Source of the DNA: Streptomyces sp. AC550_RSS872
GTDB lineage: Bacteria; Actinomycetota; Actinomycetes; Streptomycetales; Streptomycetaceae
NCBI RefSeq assembly: GCF_019049285.1
Contig: NZ_JAGMUL010000042.1
Location: 124,001 to 188,000 of the forward strand
Direction of reading: 5' to 3'
DNA: 64,000 nt
Shown: positions 26,560-35,570 of the stretch, one piece after another
How the letters are laid out: each line of letters opens with the position of its first letter
Position numbering within the stretch: position 1 is the stretch's first letter
Translations under genes and position numbers: made by a program
The notes under the pieces: generated by a model
Seen by the model: the letters and a program-made list of their open reading frames with translations, nothing else
What the model was told of the DNA's origin: nothing
Databases searched by the model: none

Positions 26560-26850
26560 GCGGCGGGTTTCCCCTCCCTGGCCCAAGAACTGTCCTCGTC
26601 CGTACCGGTTCGCGGCGAATCCGCACCTCGCGATGCGGCCCCCTTTCGCACGCCCCTCCACGGTCAACAGCGCCCGGCCTCGCAGAAGTGTCACAGGGCG
26701 GCCGGGATGGACCGGGGATACAACCCTTGCGGCTCATCGGGAGTCACACAGACGCCGCGACCAGGCAAGAGCCTTGGCACAGCGACACCCCAGGGATGGC
26801 ATACGATGCGCGCGCCCCTCATAAAGATCACATAAGAGGATGTACACGCC

Positions 26851-27741
26851 ATGTCGATCGTTCGACCTTCCCGTCCCCTTCGTGGCATAACCGCCGCCGT
26901 CGCCCTGCTCGCGCTCGGTGCGGCCGGGTGCTCGGACGTCTCGGACGCCGTGGACAGCGCCAAGGACGGCGCGAAGAAGGTGGCCCGCCAGCGCTCGGTG
27001 TTCTCGCTGGCCGTCGGCGACTGCTACAACCCCAACACCAAGGGCGAGGGCGAGGAGATCCTCGTCGAGATCGTGCCGTGCGCCGAGGCGCACACGGGTC
27101 AGGTCGTCGCCGACTTCAAGATCGACGAAGGCAGCTCGTACCCGGGCGACGACGCGATCACGGCCATCGCCGACAAGCGGTGCCCGGTCGAGGCGGGGAA
27201 GTTCGCCCCGGACACCTGGGCGCTGCCCAAGGGTGTCTCGGTCTTCTACTACACCCCGACCAAGGAGAGCTGGGCGACCGGCGACCGTGCCGTCACCTGC
27301 ACCTACAACAAGGAGTCGGGCAAGTTCACGGGCACGCTGAAGGCCGACGCGAACACGTTGAAGCCCGCGCAGAGCACGTACCTGAAGGGTTCGAACGCCG
27401 TCTACGACGCGCTGTGGGCGAACCAGTCCGAGAAGGACACCGTCGAGGAGGACCTGGCCGGCTACAAGGCGCAGGCCAAGGCCGTCGCGGCCGCCCTCGA
27501 GGCACATCTCACGGGCCTGAAGGGCATCGAGGGCGCGGAGGTCGGCAAGCTCCGTGAGCAGCTGACGAAGACGGCCGAGCACTGGAAGACGGCCGCGAAC
27601 GCCGCCGACGCCGACGCGTTCTACATCGCCTACGACCCGGCCTTCACCGGCATCGACCCGAACAAGACGGTCGCCGCCCGCAAGGAACTGGCCCTGGCCA
27701 CCACCGTCCCGGCCGACGAGGCCGAGGTCTGGGCGAGCTGA
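26851..27741 (+). CDS. Lipoprotein with septum-formation-like domain
   Basis: A 296-residue lipoprotein: signal peptide with lipobox LGAAGCSD (Cys about residue 27), a short Lys-rich linker, then VFSLAVGDCYN ... VEIVPCAEAHTGQVVADF, an opening with paired Cys resembling the Septum_form (PF13845) domain, and two more Cys (ADKRCPVEAGKF and AVTCTYN). The C-terminal 110 residues are helical and Ala/Lys-rich. GAGGA precedes the ATG. It is divergent from sigma factor B and could be a target of it, but no promoter consensus was confirmed. Confidence 0.78.
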   Translation: MSIVRPSRPLRGITAAVALLALGAAGCSDVSDAVDSAKDGAKKVARQRSVFSLAVGDCYNPNTKGEGEEILVEIVPCAEAHTGQVVADFKIDEGSSYPGDDAITAIADKRCPVEAGKFAPDTWALPKGVSVFYYTPTKESWATGDRAVTCTYNKESGKFTGTLKADANTLKPAQSTYLKGSNAVYDALWANQSEKDTVEEDLAGYKAQAKAVAAALEAHLTGLKGIEGAEVGKLREQLTKTAEHWKTAANAADADAFYIAYDPAFTGIDPNKTVAARKELALATTVPADEAEVWAS

Positions 27742-27873
27742 CGCCTCGTCGGGCAACGGCACAGCACGGGGCTGGACTTCAGCCGGACGGCGATCCGCAG
27801 CCGGACACCGCTGGGCACGCCCGCGGCCGCCCACCCGGGCCGGACACCGACGCCGTCACCGCCGACAGCACCT

Positions 27874-27917
27874 GACCCGGCCGGGACCCCGCCCATTCAC
27901 GGGGTCCCGGCCGGGTC
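27874..27917. terminator. Bidirectional hairpin after the lipoprotein gene
   Basis: Perfect 18-bp stem (27874-27891 / 27900-27917) with an 8-nt loop, between two convergent genes and 18 bp from the stop of the next one. Strong terminator for one or both strands. Confidence 0.8.
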
Positions 27918-27934
27918 ATGTCCACGCCGTCGCC

Positions 27935-28414
27935 CTACCGCCGCGACTGCCCGCTCGTCGCGTCCCGGCACAGCAACCGCAGCGACCCGTCGCCCGCGAA
28001 ACACCGCCGGGCCTCGTCGATCGGATCCCACAGCCGTCCGTCGGGCGTGCGGATCCAGTGGTCGCCGCCCGACGCCCACCACTCGGCGCCGCTCTGACGG
28101 GCGATCACCTCACCGGCGTACGCGCCGAGACCGCGCAGGGTGTTCTCCACGGCGGCGTACGGCGTCCGTTCGCGGCGCAGTTCCTCGATCATCCGGTCGA
28201 CCCGCCACAGGCTCTGCGCCGAGTAGTCGAGTCGCAGCCGCGCCCCCTCGCGCATCGTCGCCACCGCGTCCGCCGCCCACCGCACCGGCTTGCTCGCGGC
28301 CGAGGGCCTGGTCTCCGCTTGAGTCGTCACATCCTGGAGAGCGTGGTCGAACAGCGTTTCGTCACGCGGATCCGGGGGCTGCCCGGGACCGGCGCAGGAC
28401 CGCCCCACGTCCAC
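27935..28414 (-). CDS. Hypothetical protein
   Basis: Up to 159 residues, not recognised. The core PVRWAADAVATMREGARLRLDYS is followed by SLWRVDRMIEELRRERTPY and a C-terminal part rich in Trp and Asp (WWASGGDHWIRTPDGRLWDP). An in-frame GTG at 28330 would give a 131-residue protein and is as likely as the longer form. No signal peptide or membrane segment. It is divergent from the DUF1877 gene. Confidence 0.6.
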   Translation of the reverse strand: MDVGRSCAGPGQPPDPRDETLFDHALQDVTTQAETRPSAASKPVRWAADAVATMREGARLRLDYSAQSLWRVDRMIEELRRERTPYAAVENTLRGLGAYAGEVIARQSGAEWWASGGDHWIRTPDGRLWDPIDEARRCFAGDGSLRLLCRDATSGQSRR

Positions 28415-28496
28415 CTCATGACAGTCACAGGACTCCCTCAGACATCGGGTTTACGCGGGAGTGACGCTTCGCCGCTCCCGTGCGCTCCAGTCACTG

Positions 28497-28991
28497 ATGA
28501 GCATGTACCTCCATCTCCGAGCGGTGCCGCCCCCGGCACTGCGCAACAGCGCGACCTGGTTCCAGCGCCTGTTCGAGGACGACTGGGACACCGTGCGGGA
28601 GCGGATCGGCCGGCATCGCGAGGAGGTGCTCGACCGGCAGTACGGCGATGTCGAGCTCCTCTACTCCGGCATCCCCCCGAACCACGCACCGGACGGCCCC
28701 CGCACCCATGTGGTCCTCGGCGGCCGCCCGGTCTTCCACCCCGAGACGCCCTTGCCGCCGTTCCTGCTGCTCACGGCGGCCCAGGTGACCGGGGTCGCCG
28801 GGTACCTCAAGGCGGCCGACTTCGACGACCTGTGGCGCGACGCACGCACGAACCTGCTGCGGCCGTACGCCGCGACGGACGCGGAGAACGAGGTGCGCGG
28901 CCTGTTCGCGGCGACCCACCGCGACCTGACCGCGTTCTACGCGCAGACGGCCGAGTACGGCGACGCGGTGGTGAAGTGGCTGATGATCTGA
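28497..28991 (+). CDS. DUF1877 family protein (YfbM-like)
   Basis: A 164-residue cytosolic protein starting MSMYLHLRAVPPPALRNSA, the typical DUF1877 N-terminus, with the family's TAAQVTGVAGYLKAADFDDL segment and C-terminal FAATHRDLTAFYAQTAEYGDAV. Function unknown. No strong ribosome site is visible before the ATG. Its stop is part of a convergent hairpin. Confidence 0.82.
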   Translation: MSMYLHLRAVPPPALRNSATWFQRLFEDDWDTVRERIGRHREEVLDRQYGDVELLYSGIPPNHAPDGPRTHVVLGGRPVFHPETPLPPFLLLTAAQVTGVAGYLKAADFDDLWRDARTNLLRPYAATDAENEVRGLFAATHRDLTAFYAQTAEYGDAVVKWLMI

Positions 28992-29014
28992 CGGCCCGGG
29001 TGCCGGGGCCGTCA
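28989..29014. terminator. Hairpin including the DUF1877 stop codon
   Basis: TGACGGCCC / GGGCCGTCA (28989-28997 / 29006-29014), perfect 9-bp stem between convergent genes that end 30 bp apart. Probable bidirectional terminator. Confidence 0.5.
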
Positions 29015-29020
29015 GGCCGG

Positions 29021-29635
29021 TCAGCCCCTGCCCCGCGCCCGCCGCGACACCACCGCCCGCAGCACCCGGCGCCCCTCCGTCGACACCTCCAGCGCCCGGC
29101 GCAGGCCGCCCGCGCCATGCCCGGAGAGGATCTCCAGGACACTGATCTGACGCCGCAGTTCGGCGGCGACGAGCGGCGACATGCCCGCCGTGCGGCCCTC
29201 GACGGGGGCGGGCCCTTCCGCGCGCGCCGAGCTGAGGGCCTCGGGGAGGGCGCCGGCCGAGGTGACGTCGTCCTCCGCGGGGTCCAGGAGCCGGTGTATC
29301 TGGAGCGAGGCGACGGAGCAGGCGTCTGCCCAGACCCGCGCCTCGGCGGCGGACCGTACGGCGGGGGCGGCGGCGAGCATCCGCCGGGCGAGCAGGGCGG
29401 CCTCGTCCTCGACGTCCTCGTCGTCCACGATCTCGGCGACGCCCAGCTTCCCGCGTACCTGCTCCAGCAGTTCACCCCACGCGGTCGGCTCCCCGCCCGC
29501 CGCGAGGTTCGCCCACAGCGGCCGCAGGACCTCGTCGTCACCGCCCAGCAGCGGCACACACCGATCCAAACAAGCCAACCCGCTGGCGGCCAGTCCGCGT
29601 TCGTCGGCCTGAGCGATCAGTTCCACCAGGCTCAT
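29021..29635 (-). CDS. Hypothetical protein
   Basis: A 204-residue soluble, largely helical protein starting MSLVELIAQADERGL after GGAGG. It contains LACLDRCVPLLGGDDEVLRPLW and VWADACSVASLQIHRLLDPAEDD and ends in a basic Arg-rich tail. No recognised domain. It is one of several small uncharacterised genes between 27.9 and 30.3 kb. Confidence 0.68.
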   Translation of the reverse strand: MSLVELIAQADERGLAASGLACLDRCVPLLGGDDEVLRPLWANLAAGGEPTAWGELLEQVRGKLGVAEIVDDEDVEDEAALLARRMLAAAPAVRSAAEARVWADACSVASLQIHRLLDPAEDDVTSAGALPEALSSARAEGPAPVEGRTAGMSPLVAAELRRQISVLEILSGHGAGGLRRALEVSTEGRRVLRAVVSRRARGRG

Positions 29636-29752
29636 CCACGCCTCCCTAAGCGGGTAAGTCATGAGGGTCGGGGTCCCCGCACAGGCCCCTGGAGGGCTCC
29701 TCCCTTAACGGAGCCCGCACCTCCCCTTACTGCGCGCAACGGCCCCCGAGTG

Positions 29753-30256
29753 TCACAGGGGTACGACACCGAGCCGGTCGAGCAGCCGAAAGAAGAGGTT
29801 TTCGGCCAAAGGATCCGCTTCGGAGGTGAGTACGTCGATCACGGACTCGGTGTTCACCTCGTGCCCGGCCTCAAAGGCCCAGGCGACGGCCCGTTCGGCG
29901 GCGTCGGAGGGTTCGAGGAAGTAGTCCTCCAGCGTGAGCCCCTCGTCGCCGGCGCCGAGGTACCCGGCCATCGCGGCCCGCGCAAGACAGGTCGTCCACG
30001 CCCCGCTCTCCGGCGCCGCCGCCTCCACCACCACGGAGGCGCTGTCCATGACGTACCCGAAGAGCGCGGGCGCCCCGGTCTCGCCGGCCAGGGCGTTCAT
30101 GCTCCCGACGTCACCGTCCCCGCTCGGGTACTCCCACACCTGCCAGCCGCCCGGCGCCGCCTCGCGCAGGGTCATCCCCTCGGCCCCGGCCAGCGCGTCC
30201 AGCTCCGCCAACGGCCGCTCCCCGCGGCCCACGACGAAGTACCCCCAGTAGCCCAT
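29753..30256 (-). CDS. Hypothetical protein (MGYWGYFVVG type)
   Basis: A 167-residue acidic cytosolic protein starting MGYWGYFVVGRGERPL, a pattern I associate with uncharacterised Streptomyces proteins rather than a named family. It has WQVWEYPSGDGDVG in the middle and a hydrophobic-acidic C-terminus. Function unknown. It is followed by the 29021-29635 gene on the same strand with a 117-bp gap. Confidence 0.68.
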   Translation of the reverse strand: MGYWGYFVVGRGERPLAELDALAGAEGMTLREAAPGGWQVWEYPSGDGDVGSMNALAGETGAPALFGYVMDSASVVVEAAAPESGAWTTCLARAAMAGYLGAGDEGLTLEDYFLEPSDAAERAVAWAFEAGHEVNTESVIDVLTSEADPLAENLFFRLLDRLGVVPL

Positions 30257-30344
30257 TCCGATTCCCCCTGGCTGTTCGGTACGGCTAGGCCCGAATACAC
30301 CACATTCGCACGGGGGTTCGCAGCCGTATCGGCCAATCCACAGC

Positions 30345-32018
30345 TCAGTTCAGCCGGTCCGCGAGCGTGCTGAACTCGGCCCAGGACAGCTCCGGCTCAC
30401 CCGCGTCCCACAGCTTCTGCACGGTCGCCCGCAGCGGCATCCGGATCCCGGCCGCGACCTGGTCCTGCGTCTGCGAGTCCGCCAGGTCGCACCAGACCGC
30501 GAAGGACCCGCCCAGGATCTGGTCGTCGTACGTGGCCGGCACGGCCGTCGTCCCGCGCAGGACCCGCGGCGTCCACTGCGCGTAGATGCGCTCACCGGTC
30601 GGATAGACGAAGGTCTGCGGCTCGCCGAGCACGTAGTAGAGGAACTCGTCGTTGTAGTTGACGACCTTCCGCCCCTCCCTCAGGTACTCCAGCGGCACCC
30701 GCGCGCCGATCTCCTTGCCCGTCCAGTACGCCACCTGGATGTCCTTGTCCGGCTGGACGGAGGTGTTCCGGAAGAACCCGTCGTTCCAGGCCCGCGGCGT
30801 GCGGTCGTGAGCGCGGACGGTGGCGGCGCGGTCATTGAGCCACTTGGTGGCGAGGTCGGCGACGGTGGCGCCGGATCCGTAGGCCTCCCGGGCGGCGGCG
30901 GCGAGCTGCGGGTAGGACGCCTCGGGATTCGAGACGACCAGCGCCTGGTACTCGTCGGCGCCCAGGTGCCACTGGTTTCCCGGGAAGAGCCCGGCGAACT
31001 CGTTCAGCAGGTCGTCGACGATCTCGGCGGACTCGGGCTTGGAGATGTCGACGGCACCTCGCGTGGCGACACCGTTCACATTGCGCAACTTCAGATCCGG
31101 GTGCGCGGCGATGACGGCCCCCAGATGCCCGGGCGAGTCGATCTCGGGCACGACGGTGATGTGCCGGCTCTCGGCCAGCTCGACGATCTTCCTGACCTGC
31201 GCCTTGGTGAGGTGCTGCTGGGACACGATCTCGGGATGCGAGGTGGACTCGATCCGGAACCCCTGGTCGTCGGAGAAGTGCAGACCCAGCTGGTTGAACT
31301 TCAGGTCCCCCAGCTCCCGCACCCGGTCCTCGATCCAGTCCGCGGTGAAGTGCTTGCGCGCGATGTCGAGCATGAACCCGCGCACCGGCTTGGCCGGCTC
31401 GTCCCGCACGACCCCCTCCGGCGCCGTACCCCCGTCGTGGACCTCCTGCTTGAGCGTCCGGGTCCCGTAGAAGACCCCCGCCTCACCGGGCCCGGATATG
31501 GTCACCCGTCCACCGCGCACGGTCATCGAGTACGACTCCGGATCCGCGCCCTGGTCGTCGTTCAGCGCCAGCCGCACATCCCCGGCCCGCACGTCGTCCT
31601 TCTCGCCCGCGTACGTCAGCCCCAGCTCACCGGCGATGAGCCGCCCCTCGTCGGCGAGCTCCTTGTCGTTCACGACGACCCGCTCGCCCTTCGCCGGACG
31701 CCAGCCCGGACCACGGGCGGCGGTGTGCGACGTGACCGCCGGGATGGTCCGCGGCGCCTTCGAGAGCGGATACGACCGAGTGGGTGACGGGGTCGGAGTG
31801 GGCGCTTGTCTCGGTGCGGAGGGAGAGGCGGCCTCGGACATCCCCGGTGCCGACCGACGCTGCTCCGATCCGGCCGGCGATCCGTCGTCGCCGGTGGCCA
31901 GGAGCCCGAGGCTCACCCCGGCCGCGACCGTCACGACGACCACGGCGACGATCAGCACCCACGTCTGCTTCAGCGCCCTCATGGCCGGGGCCCGGCGCCT
32001 GTGCTTGTGCTGGCTCAC
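30345..32018 (-). CDS. GH20 beta-N-acetylhexosaminidase, membrane-anchored or secreted
   Basis: A 557-residue exo-hexosaminidase that releases terminal GlcNAc/GalNAc. A basic N-terminus and one hydrophobic segment (WVLIVAVVVVTVAAGVSLGLL) give a signal anchor; a Pro/Ser/Thr linker follows. The GH20b domain (VVNDKELADEGRLIAGELG, YSMTVRGGRVTISG) precedes the GH20 barrel: RGFMLDIARKHF, EIDSPGH and the catalytic Asp-Glu pair in WHLGADEYQAL. Length fits the family. It acts outside the cell, probably on chitin- or wall-derived oligosaccharides. Confidence 0.9.
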   Translation of the reverse strand: MSQHKHRRRAPAMRALKQTWVLIVAVVVVTVAAGVSLGLLATGDDGSPAGSEQRRSAPGMSEAASPSAPRQAPTPTPSPTRSYPLSKAPRTIPAVTSHTAARGPGWRPAKGERVVVNDKELADEGRLIAGELGLTYAGEKDDVRAGDVRLALNDDQGADPESYSMTVRGGRVTISGPGEAGVFYGTRTLKQEVHDGGTAPEGVVRDEPAKPVRGFMLDIARKHFTADWIEDRVRELGDLKFNQLGLHFSDDQGFRIESTSHPEIVSQQHLTKAQVRKIVELAESRHITVVPEIDSPGHLGAVIAAHPDLKLRNVNGVATRGAVDISKPESAEIVDDLLNEFAGLFPGNQWHLGADEYQALVVSNPEASYPQLAAAAREAYGSGATVADLATKWLNDRAATVRAHDRTPRAWNDGFFRNTSVQPDKDIQVAYWTGKEIGARVPLEYLREGRKVVNYNDEFLYYVLGEPQTFVYPTGERIYAQWTPRVLRGTTAVPATYDDQILGGSFAVWCDLADSQTQDQVAAGIRMPLRATVQKLWDAGEPELSWAEFSTLADRLN

Positions 32019-32172
32019 ATCGCCAACCTAGGCCCTGCGAGCTCAGCCCGCCGTCCAGGGAACGTTCTGAAACTCTCCCGTTCGACTGAAATTCGGGCAT
32101 CCGTCGGACACGTCACGTCCACACTCGGTAACGTGGCGCCACTCCTGCCCCAGAATCCCCTGTCGAAACCAC

Positions 32173-32742
32173 GTGACGCCCACACACCTTCCTGGCCGAG
32201 TCGCCATACCGTCCTTGCCCACCGTCCTGGACGCCTTCAACAGCGCGCCTGCCCACGAGGCCCGCGCGCTCCTCTTCGACTGCCTGCGCAGCCCCCGCTG
32301 GGTCGAGCGCCTCGCGAGCCACCGCCCGTACCCGGACGTCGACTCCCTGCTGGCCGCATCCGACGAGGCGGCATACGACCTGACGCCGGGGGATCTGGCG
32401 GAGGCGCTGGCGGCAGAAACGTTGCCGGTTCTGCCGGAGGGGATCTACGGAGCCGCCCATACAGCTCTCAATGCGGCGAATGCCGCATACGAGGCCAAGT
32501 TCGGGCACGTATTCGTCATCTGCCTGGACGATCTGGCGCCGGCCGAGGCCCTGGACCACGTGCTGCACGCCATCCGGTCTCGATTGGCAAACGATCCGGA
32601 CGACGAACGAGTCCTGACGGCAGAGGAACTCCGGCGCCTGGCAAAGGGCCGGCTGGTTCGCGCCCTGAGGGGCGCGGGGAACTGCGCGACCAGCGCAAAC
32701 GGCGCCGCACCCGGCAACAAACAGGCCAGCCCACCCCATTAG
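32173..32742 (+). CDS. uraD: OHCU decarboxylase (UraD)
   Basis: A 189-residue enzyme of the urate-degradation route that decarboxylates 2-oxo-4-hydroxy-4-carboxy-5-ureidoimidazoline to S-allantoin. Family features: ERLASHRPYPDVDSLLAA, AAYEAKFGHVFVIC and ALDHVLHAIRSRLANDPDDE. The GTG at 32173 is the start. The last 25 residues (about GAGNCATSANG onwards) come from an inserted copy of a dispersed repeat (32668-32694), so the C-terminus differs from the family. Uricase and HIU hydrolase are not in the window. Confidence 0.87.
   Translation: MTPTHLPGRVAIPSLPTVLDAFNSAPAHEARALLFDCLRSPRWVERLASHRPYPDVDSLLAASDEAAYDLTPGDLAEALAAETLPVLPEGIYGAAHTALNAANAAYEAKFGHVFVICLDDLAPAEALDHVLHAIRSRLANDPDDERVLTAEELRRLAKGRLVRALRGAGNCATSANGAAPGNKQASPPH
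32668..32694 (+). repeat. Dispersed GGGGCGCGGGGAACTGCGCG repeat, copy 1
   Basis: AGGGGCGCGGGGAACTGCGC followed by GACCAGC, inside the 3' end of uraD. Near-identical copies occur at 48644-48666 and 58813-58850, all in the same orientation. From memory this sequence is frequent at Streptomyces gene ends. Confidence 0.75.
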
Positions 32743-32908
32743 CCGCACATCACCCATCCGCGTGCCACTTTGATCACATACCCACACCCCCGCTAAGCCG
32801 CGCAGCGCAACGTGGATACGATGCTGAGGGCCGGTGGACCGTACCCGGCCGGGCCCGACCGACAGCACAAGCCGGCTGGCCCCAATCCCCGCTCCCGGAG
32901 GAACTTCC

Positions 32909-33289
32909 GTGCCGGCTGGAACGCTGTACCGCGGCCGGGAAGGAATGTGGTCCTGGGTGGCTCATCGAGTCACCGGCGTCCTCATTTTCTTCTTCCTGTT
33001 CGTTCACGTGCTGGACACCGCCCTCGTCCGTGTCTCCCCCGAGGACTACGACAAGGTCGTAGCCACGTACAAGACGCCGATCGTCGCGCTGCTGGAGTAC
33101 GGCCTCGTCGCCGCCATCCTCTTCCACGCGCTCAACGGCCTGCGCGTCATCGCCGTCGACTTCTGGTCGAAGGGCCCGCGCTACCAGAAGCAGATGCTCT
33201 GGTCCGTCGTCGGGCTCTGGCTGGTGCTGATGCTCGGGGCGATCTACCCCGTCCTCGGCCACGCCGCTCAGGAACTGTTCGGGAGCTGA
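32909..33289 (+). CDS. sdhC: Succinate dehydrogenase cytochrome b556 subunit
   Basis: A 126-residue membrane anchor of complex II with three hydrophobic segments. It begins VPAGTLYRGREGMWSWVAHRVTG-like (GTG 32909, GGAGGAAC upstream); the open frame continues upstream but without support. The haem-region signature HRVTGVLIFFFLFVHVLDTAL contains candidate haem-ligand histidines. First gene of sdhCDAB, starting 9 bp before sdhD; it passes electrons from SdhB to the quinone pool. Confidence 0.93.
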   Translation: MPAGTLYRGREGMWSWVAHRVTGVLIFFFLFVHVLDTALVRVSPEDYDKVVATYKTPIVALLEYGLVAAILFHALNGLRVIAVDFWSKGPRYQKQMLWSVVGLWLVLMLGAIYPVLGHAAQELFGS

Positions 33290-33298
33290 CGCGTAAGC

Positions 33299-33793
33299 AT
33301 GTCAAACAACACAGTCACCACTGAGAAGACCGCCACCGGTATCGGCCCGGTCGAGGGCGAGTCCCTCTACAACGTCGACAACCCGGCCCCCTACATCGAG
33401 GCGCCCCGCAAGCGCACCAAGAAGACGCCCCGGTCCACCCGGGGCAACTTCGAGATGGCCGCCTGGCTGTTCATGCGTCTGTCCGGCGTCGTCCTGGTCG
33501 TCCTGGTCATCGGCCACCTGCTGATCCAGCTGGTGCTGGACGGCGGCGTCTCCAAGATCGGCTTCGCGTTCGTCGCCGGCCGCTGGGCGTCCCCGTTCTG
33601 GCAGGTCTGGGACCTGCTGATGCTGTGGCTCGCGATGCTGCACGGCGCCAACGGCCTGCGCACGGTCATCAACGACTACGCGGAGCGCGCGAACACCCGC
33701 CTGTGGCTGAAGGGCCTGCTCTACACCGCCACGGTGTTCACCATCCTGCTGGGCACGCTGGTGATCTTCACCTTCGACCCGAACATCCGCTAG
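33299..33793 (+). CDS. sdhD: Succinate dehydrogenase hydrophobic membrane anchor subunit
   Basis: A 164-residue membrane protein with a 55-residue polar N-terminal extension (Lys/Arg/Thr-rich) then three hydrophobic segments: AAWLFMRLSGVVLVVLVIGH, WDLLMLWLAMLHGANGLRTV and LLYTATVFTILLGTLVIF. RLSG and H in the first segment and LHGANGLR in the second are typical of SdhD anchors. Second gene of sdhCDAB, 22 bp before sdhA. Confidence 0.92.
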   Translation: MSNNTVTTEKTATGIGPVEGESLYNVDNPAPYIEAPRKRTKKTPRSTRGNFEMAAWLFMRLSGVVLVVLVIGHLLIQLVLDGGVSKIGFAFVAGRWASPFWQVWDLLMLWLAMLHGANGLRTVINDYAERANTRLWLKGLLYTATVFTILLGTLVIFTFDPNIR

Positions 33794-33815
33794 GCACGGG
33801 GCTGAGGCAACCACC

Positions 33816-35570
33816 ATGAAGATCCACAAGTACGACACCGTCATCGTCGGCGCCGGTGGCGCCGGTATGCGCGCGGCCATCGAGTCCACGAAGCGCAGCC
33901 GTACCGCCGTGCTGACCAAGCTGTACCCCACCCGCTCCCACACGGGCGCCGCGCAGGGCGGCATGGCCGCCGCGCTGGCCAACGTGGAGGAGGACAACTG
34001 GGAGTGGCACACCTTCGACACGGTCAAGGGCGGTGACTACCTGGTCGACCAGGACGCCGCCGAGATCCTGGCGAAGGAGGCCATCGACTCCGTTCTCGAC
34101 CTGGAGAAGATGGGCCTGCCGTTCAACCGCACCCCGAACGGCACCATCGACCAGCGCCGCTTCGGCGGTCACAGCCGTAACCACGGCGAGGCGCCGGTGC
34201 GCCGGTCCTGCTACGCCGCGGACCGCACCGGCCACATGATCCTCCAGACGCTGTACCAGAACTGCGTCAAGGAGGGCGTGGAGTTCTTCAACGAGTTCTA
34301 CGTCCTCGACCAGCTGATCACCGAGGTCGACGGCGTCAAGAAGTCCGCCGGTGTCGTGGCCTACGAGCTGGCGACCGGCGAGATCCACGTCTTCCAGGCG
34401 AAGGCCGTCATCTACGCGTCCGGCGGCTGCGGCAAGTTCTTCAAGGTGACGTCGAACGCGCACACGCTCACCGGTGACGGCCAGGCGGCCGTGTACCGCC
34501 GGGGTCTGCCGCTGGAGGACATGGAGTTCTTCCAGTTCCACCCGACGGGCATCTGGCGCATGGGCATCCTGCTGACGGAGGGCGCCCGTGGTGAGGGCGG
34601 CATCCTGCGCAACAAGGACGGCGAGCGCTTCATGGAGAAGTACGCGCCGGTCATGAAGGACCTCGCGTCCCGTGACGTCGTGTCCCGCTCCATCTACACG
34701 GAGATCCGCGAGGGCCGGGGCTGTGGCCCCGAGGGTGACCACGTCTACCTGGATCTGACGCACCTTCCGCCGGAGCAGCTGGACGCCAAGCTGCCCGACA
34801 TCACGGAGTTCGCGCGGACGTACCTCGGGATCGAGCCCTACACGGACCCGATCCCGATCCAGCCCACCGCGCACTACGCCATGGGCGGCATCCCGACGAA
34901 CGTCGAGGGTGAGGTCCTCAGCGACAACACGACCGTGGTCCCGGGCCTGTACGCGGCCGGCGAGGTCGCCTGTGTGTCCGTGCACGGCGCCAACCGCCTC
35001 GGCACCAACTCGCTGCTGGACATCAACGTCTTCGGCCGTCGGGCCGGCATCGCGGCCGCGGAGTACAGCCAGAAGGCCGATTACGTGGAGCTGCCGGAGA
35101 ACCCGGCGGAGCTGGTGATCGAGCAGGTCGAGCGGCTGCGCACCTCCACCGGCACCGAGCGCGTGGCGGCCCTGCGCAAGGAGCTCCAGGAGACCATGGA
35201 CGCCAACGTCATGGTGTTCCGCACGGAGCAGACCATCAAGACGGCGGTCGAGAAGATCGCGGAGCTGCGCGAGCGCTACCGGAACGTCTCGATCCAGGAC
35301 AAGGGCAAGCGGTTCAACACGGACCTGCTCGAGGCCATCGAGCTGGGCAACCTGCTCGACCTGGCCGAGGTCATGGCCGTGTCCGCGCTGGCCCGCAAGG
35401 AGTCCCGCGGCGGCCACTACCGCGAGGACTACCCGAACCGCGACGACGTCAACTTCATGCGCCACACCATGGCGTACCGCGAGGTCGGCGACGACGGCAC
35501 GGAGTCCATTCGTCTCGACTACAAGCCGGTCGTCCAGACCCGCTACCAGCCGATGGAGCGTAAGTACTGA
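33816..35570 (+). CDS. sdhA: Succinate dehydrogenase flavoprotein subunit
   Basis: A 584-residue FAD-dependent subunit oxidising succinate to fumarate. Landmarks: dinucleotide fold VIVGAGGAGMRAAI, covalent-FAD His in TRSHTGAAQGGMAAAL, FGGHSRNHGEAPVRRSCYAADRTGH (shown here in parts of the active site), FQFHPTGI, ARGEGGILRNKDG and GLYAAGEVACVSVHGANRLG. Length normal. Its TGA overlaps the sdhB ATG by one base, so SdhA and SdhB are coupled at 1:1. Confidence 0.97.
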   Translation: MKIHKYDTVIVGAGGAGMRAAIESTKRSRTAVLTKLYPTRSHTGAAQGGMAAALANVEEDNWEWHTFDTVKGGDYLVDQDAAEILAKEAIDSVLDLEKMGLPFNRTPNGTIDQRRFGGHSRNHGEAPVRRSCYAADRTGHMILQTLYQNCVKEGVEFFNEFYVLDQLITEVDGVKKSAGVVAYELATGEIHVFQAKAVIYASGGCGKFFKVTSNAHTLTGDGQAAVYRRGLPLEDMEFFQFHPTGIWRMGILLTEGARGEGGILRNKDGERFMEKYAPVMKDLASRDVVSRSIYTEIREGRGCGPEGDHVYLDLTHLPPEQLDAKLPDITEFARTYLGIEPYTDPIPIQPTAHYAMGGIPTNVEGEVLSDNTTVVPGLYAAGEVACVSVHGANRLGTNSLLDINVFGRRAGIAAAEYSQKADYVELPENPAELVIEQVERLRTSTGTERVAALRKELQETMDANVMVFRTEQTIKTAVEKIAELRERYRNVSIQDKGKRFNTDLLEAIELGNLLDLAEVMAVSALARKESRGGHYREDYPNRDDVNFMRHTMAYREVGDDGTESIRLDYKPVVQTRYQPMERKY

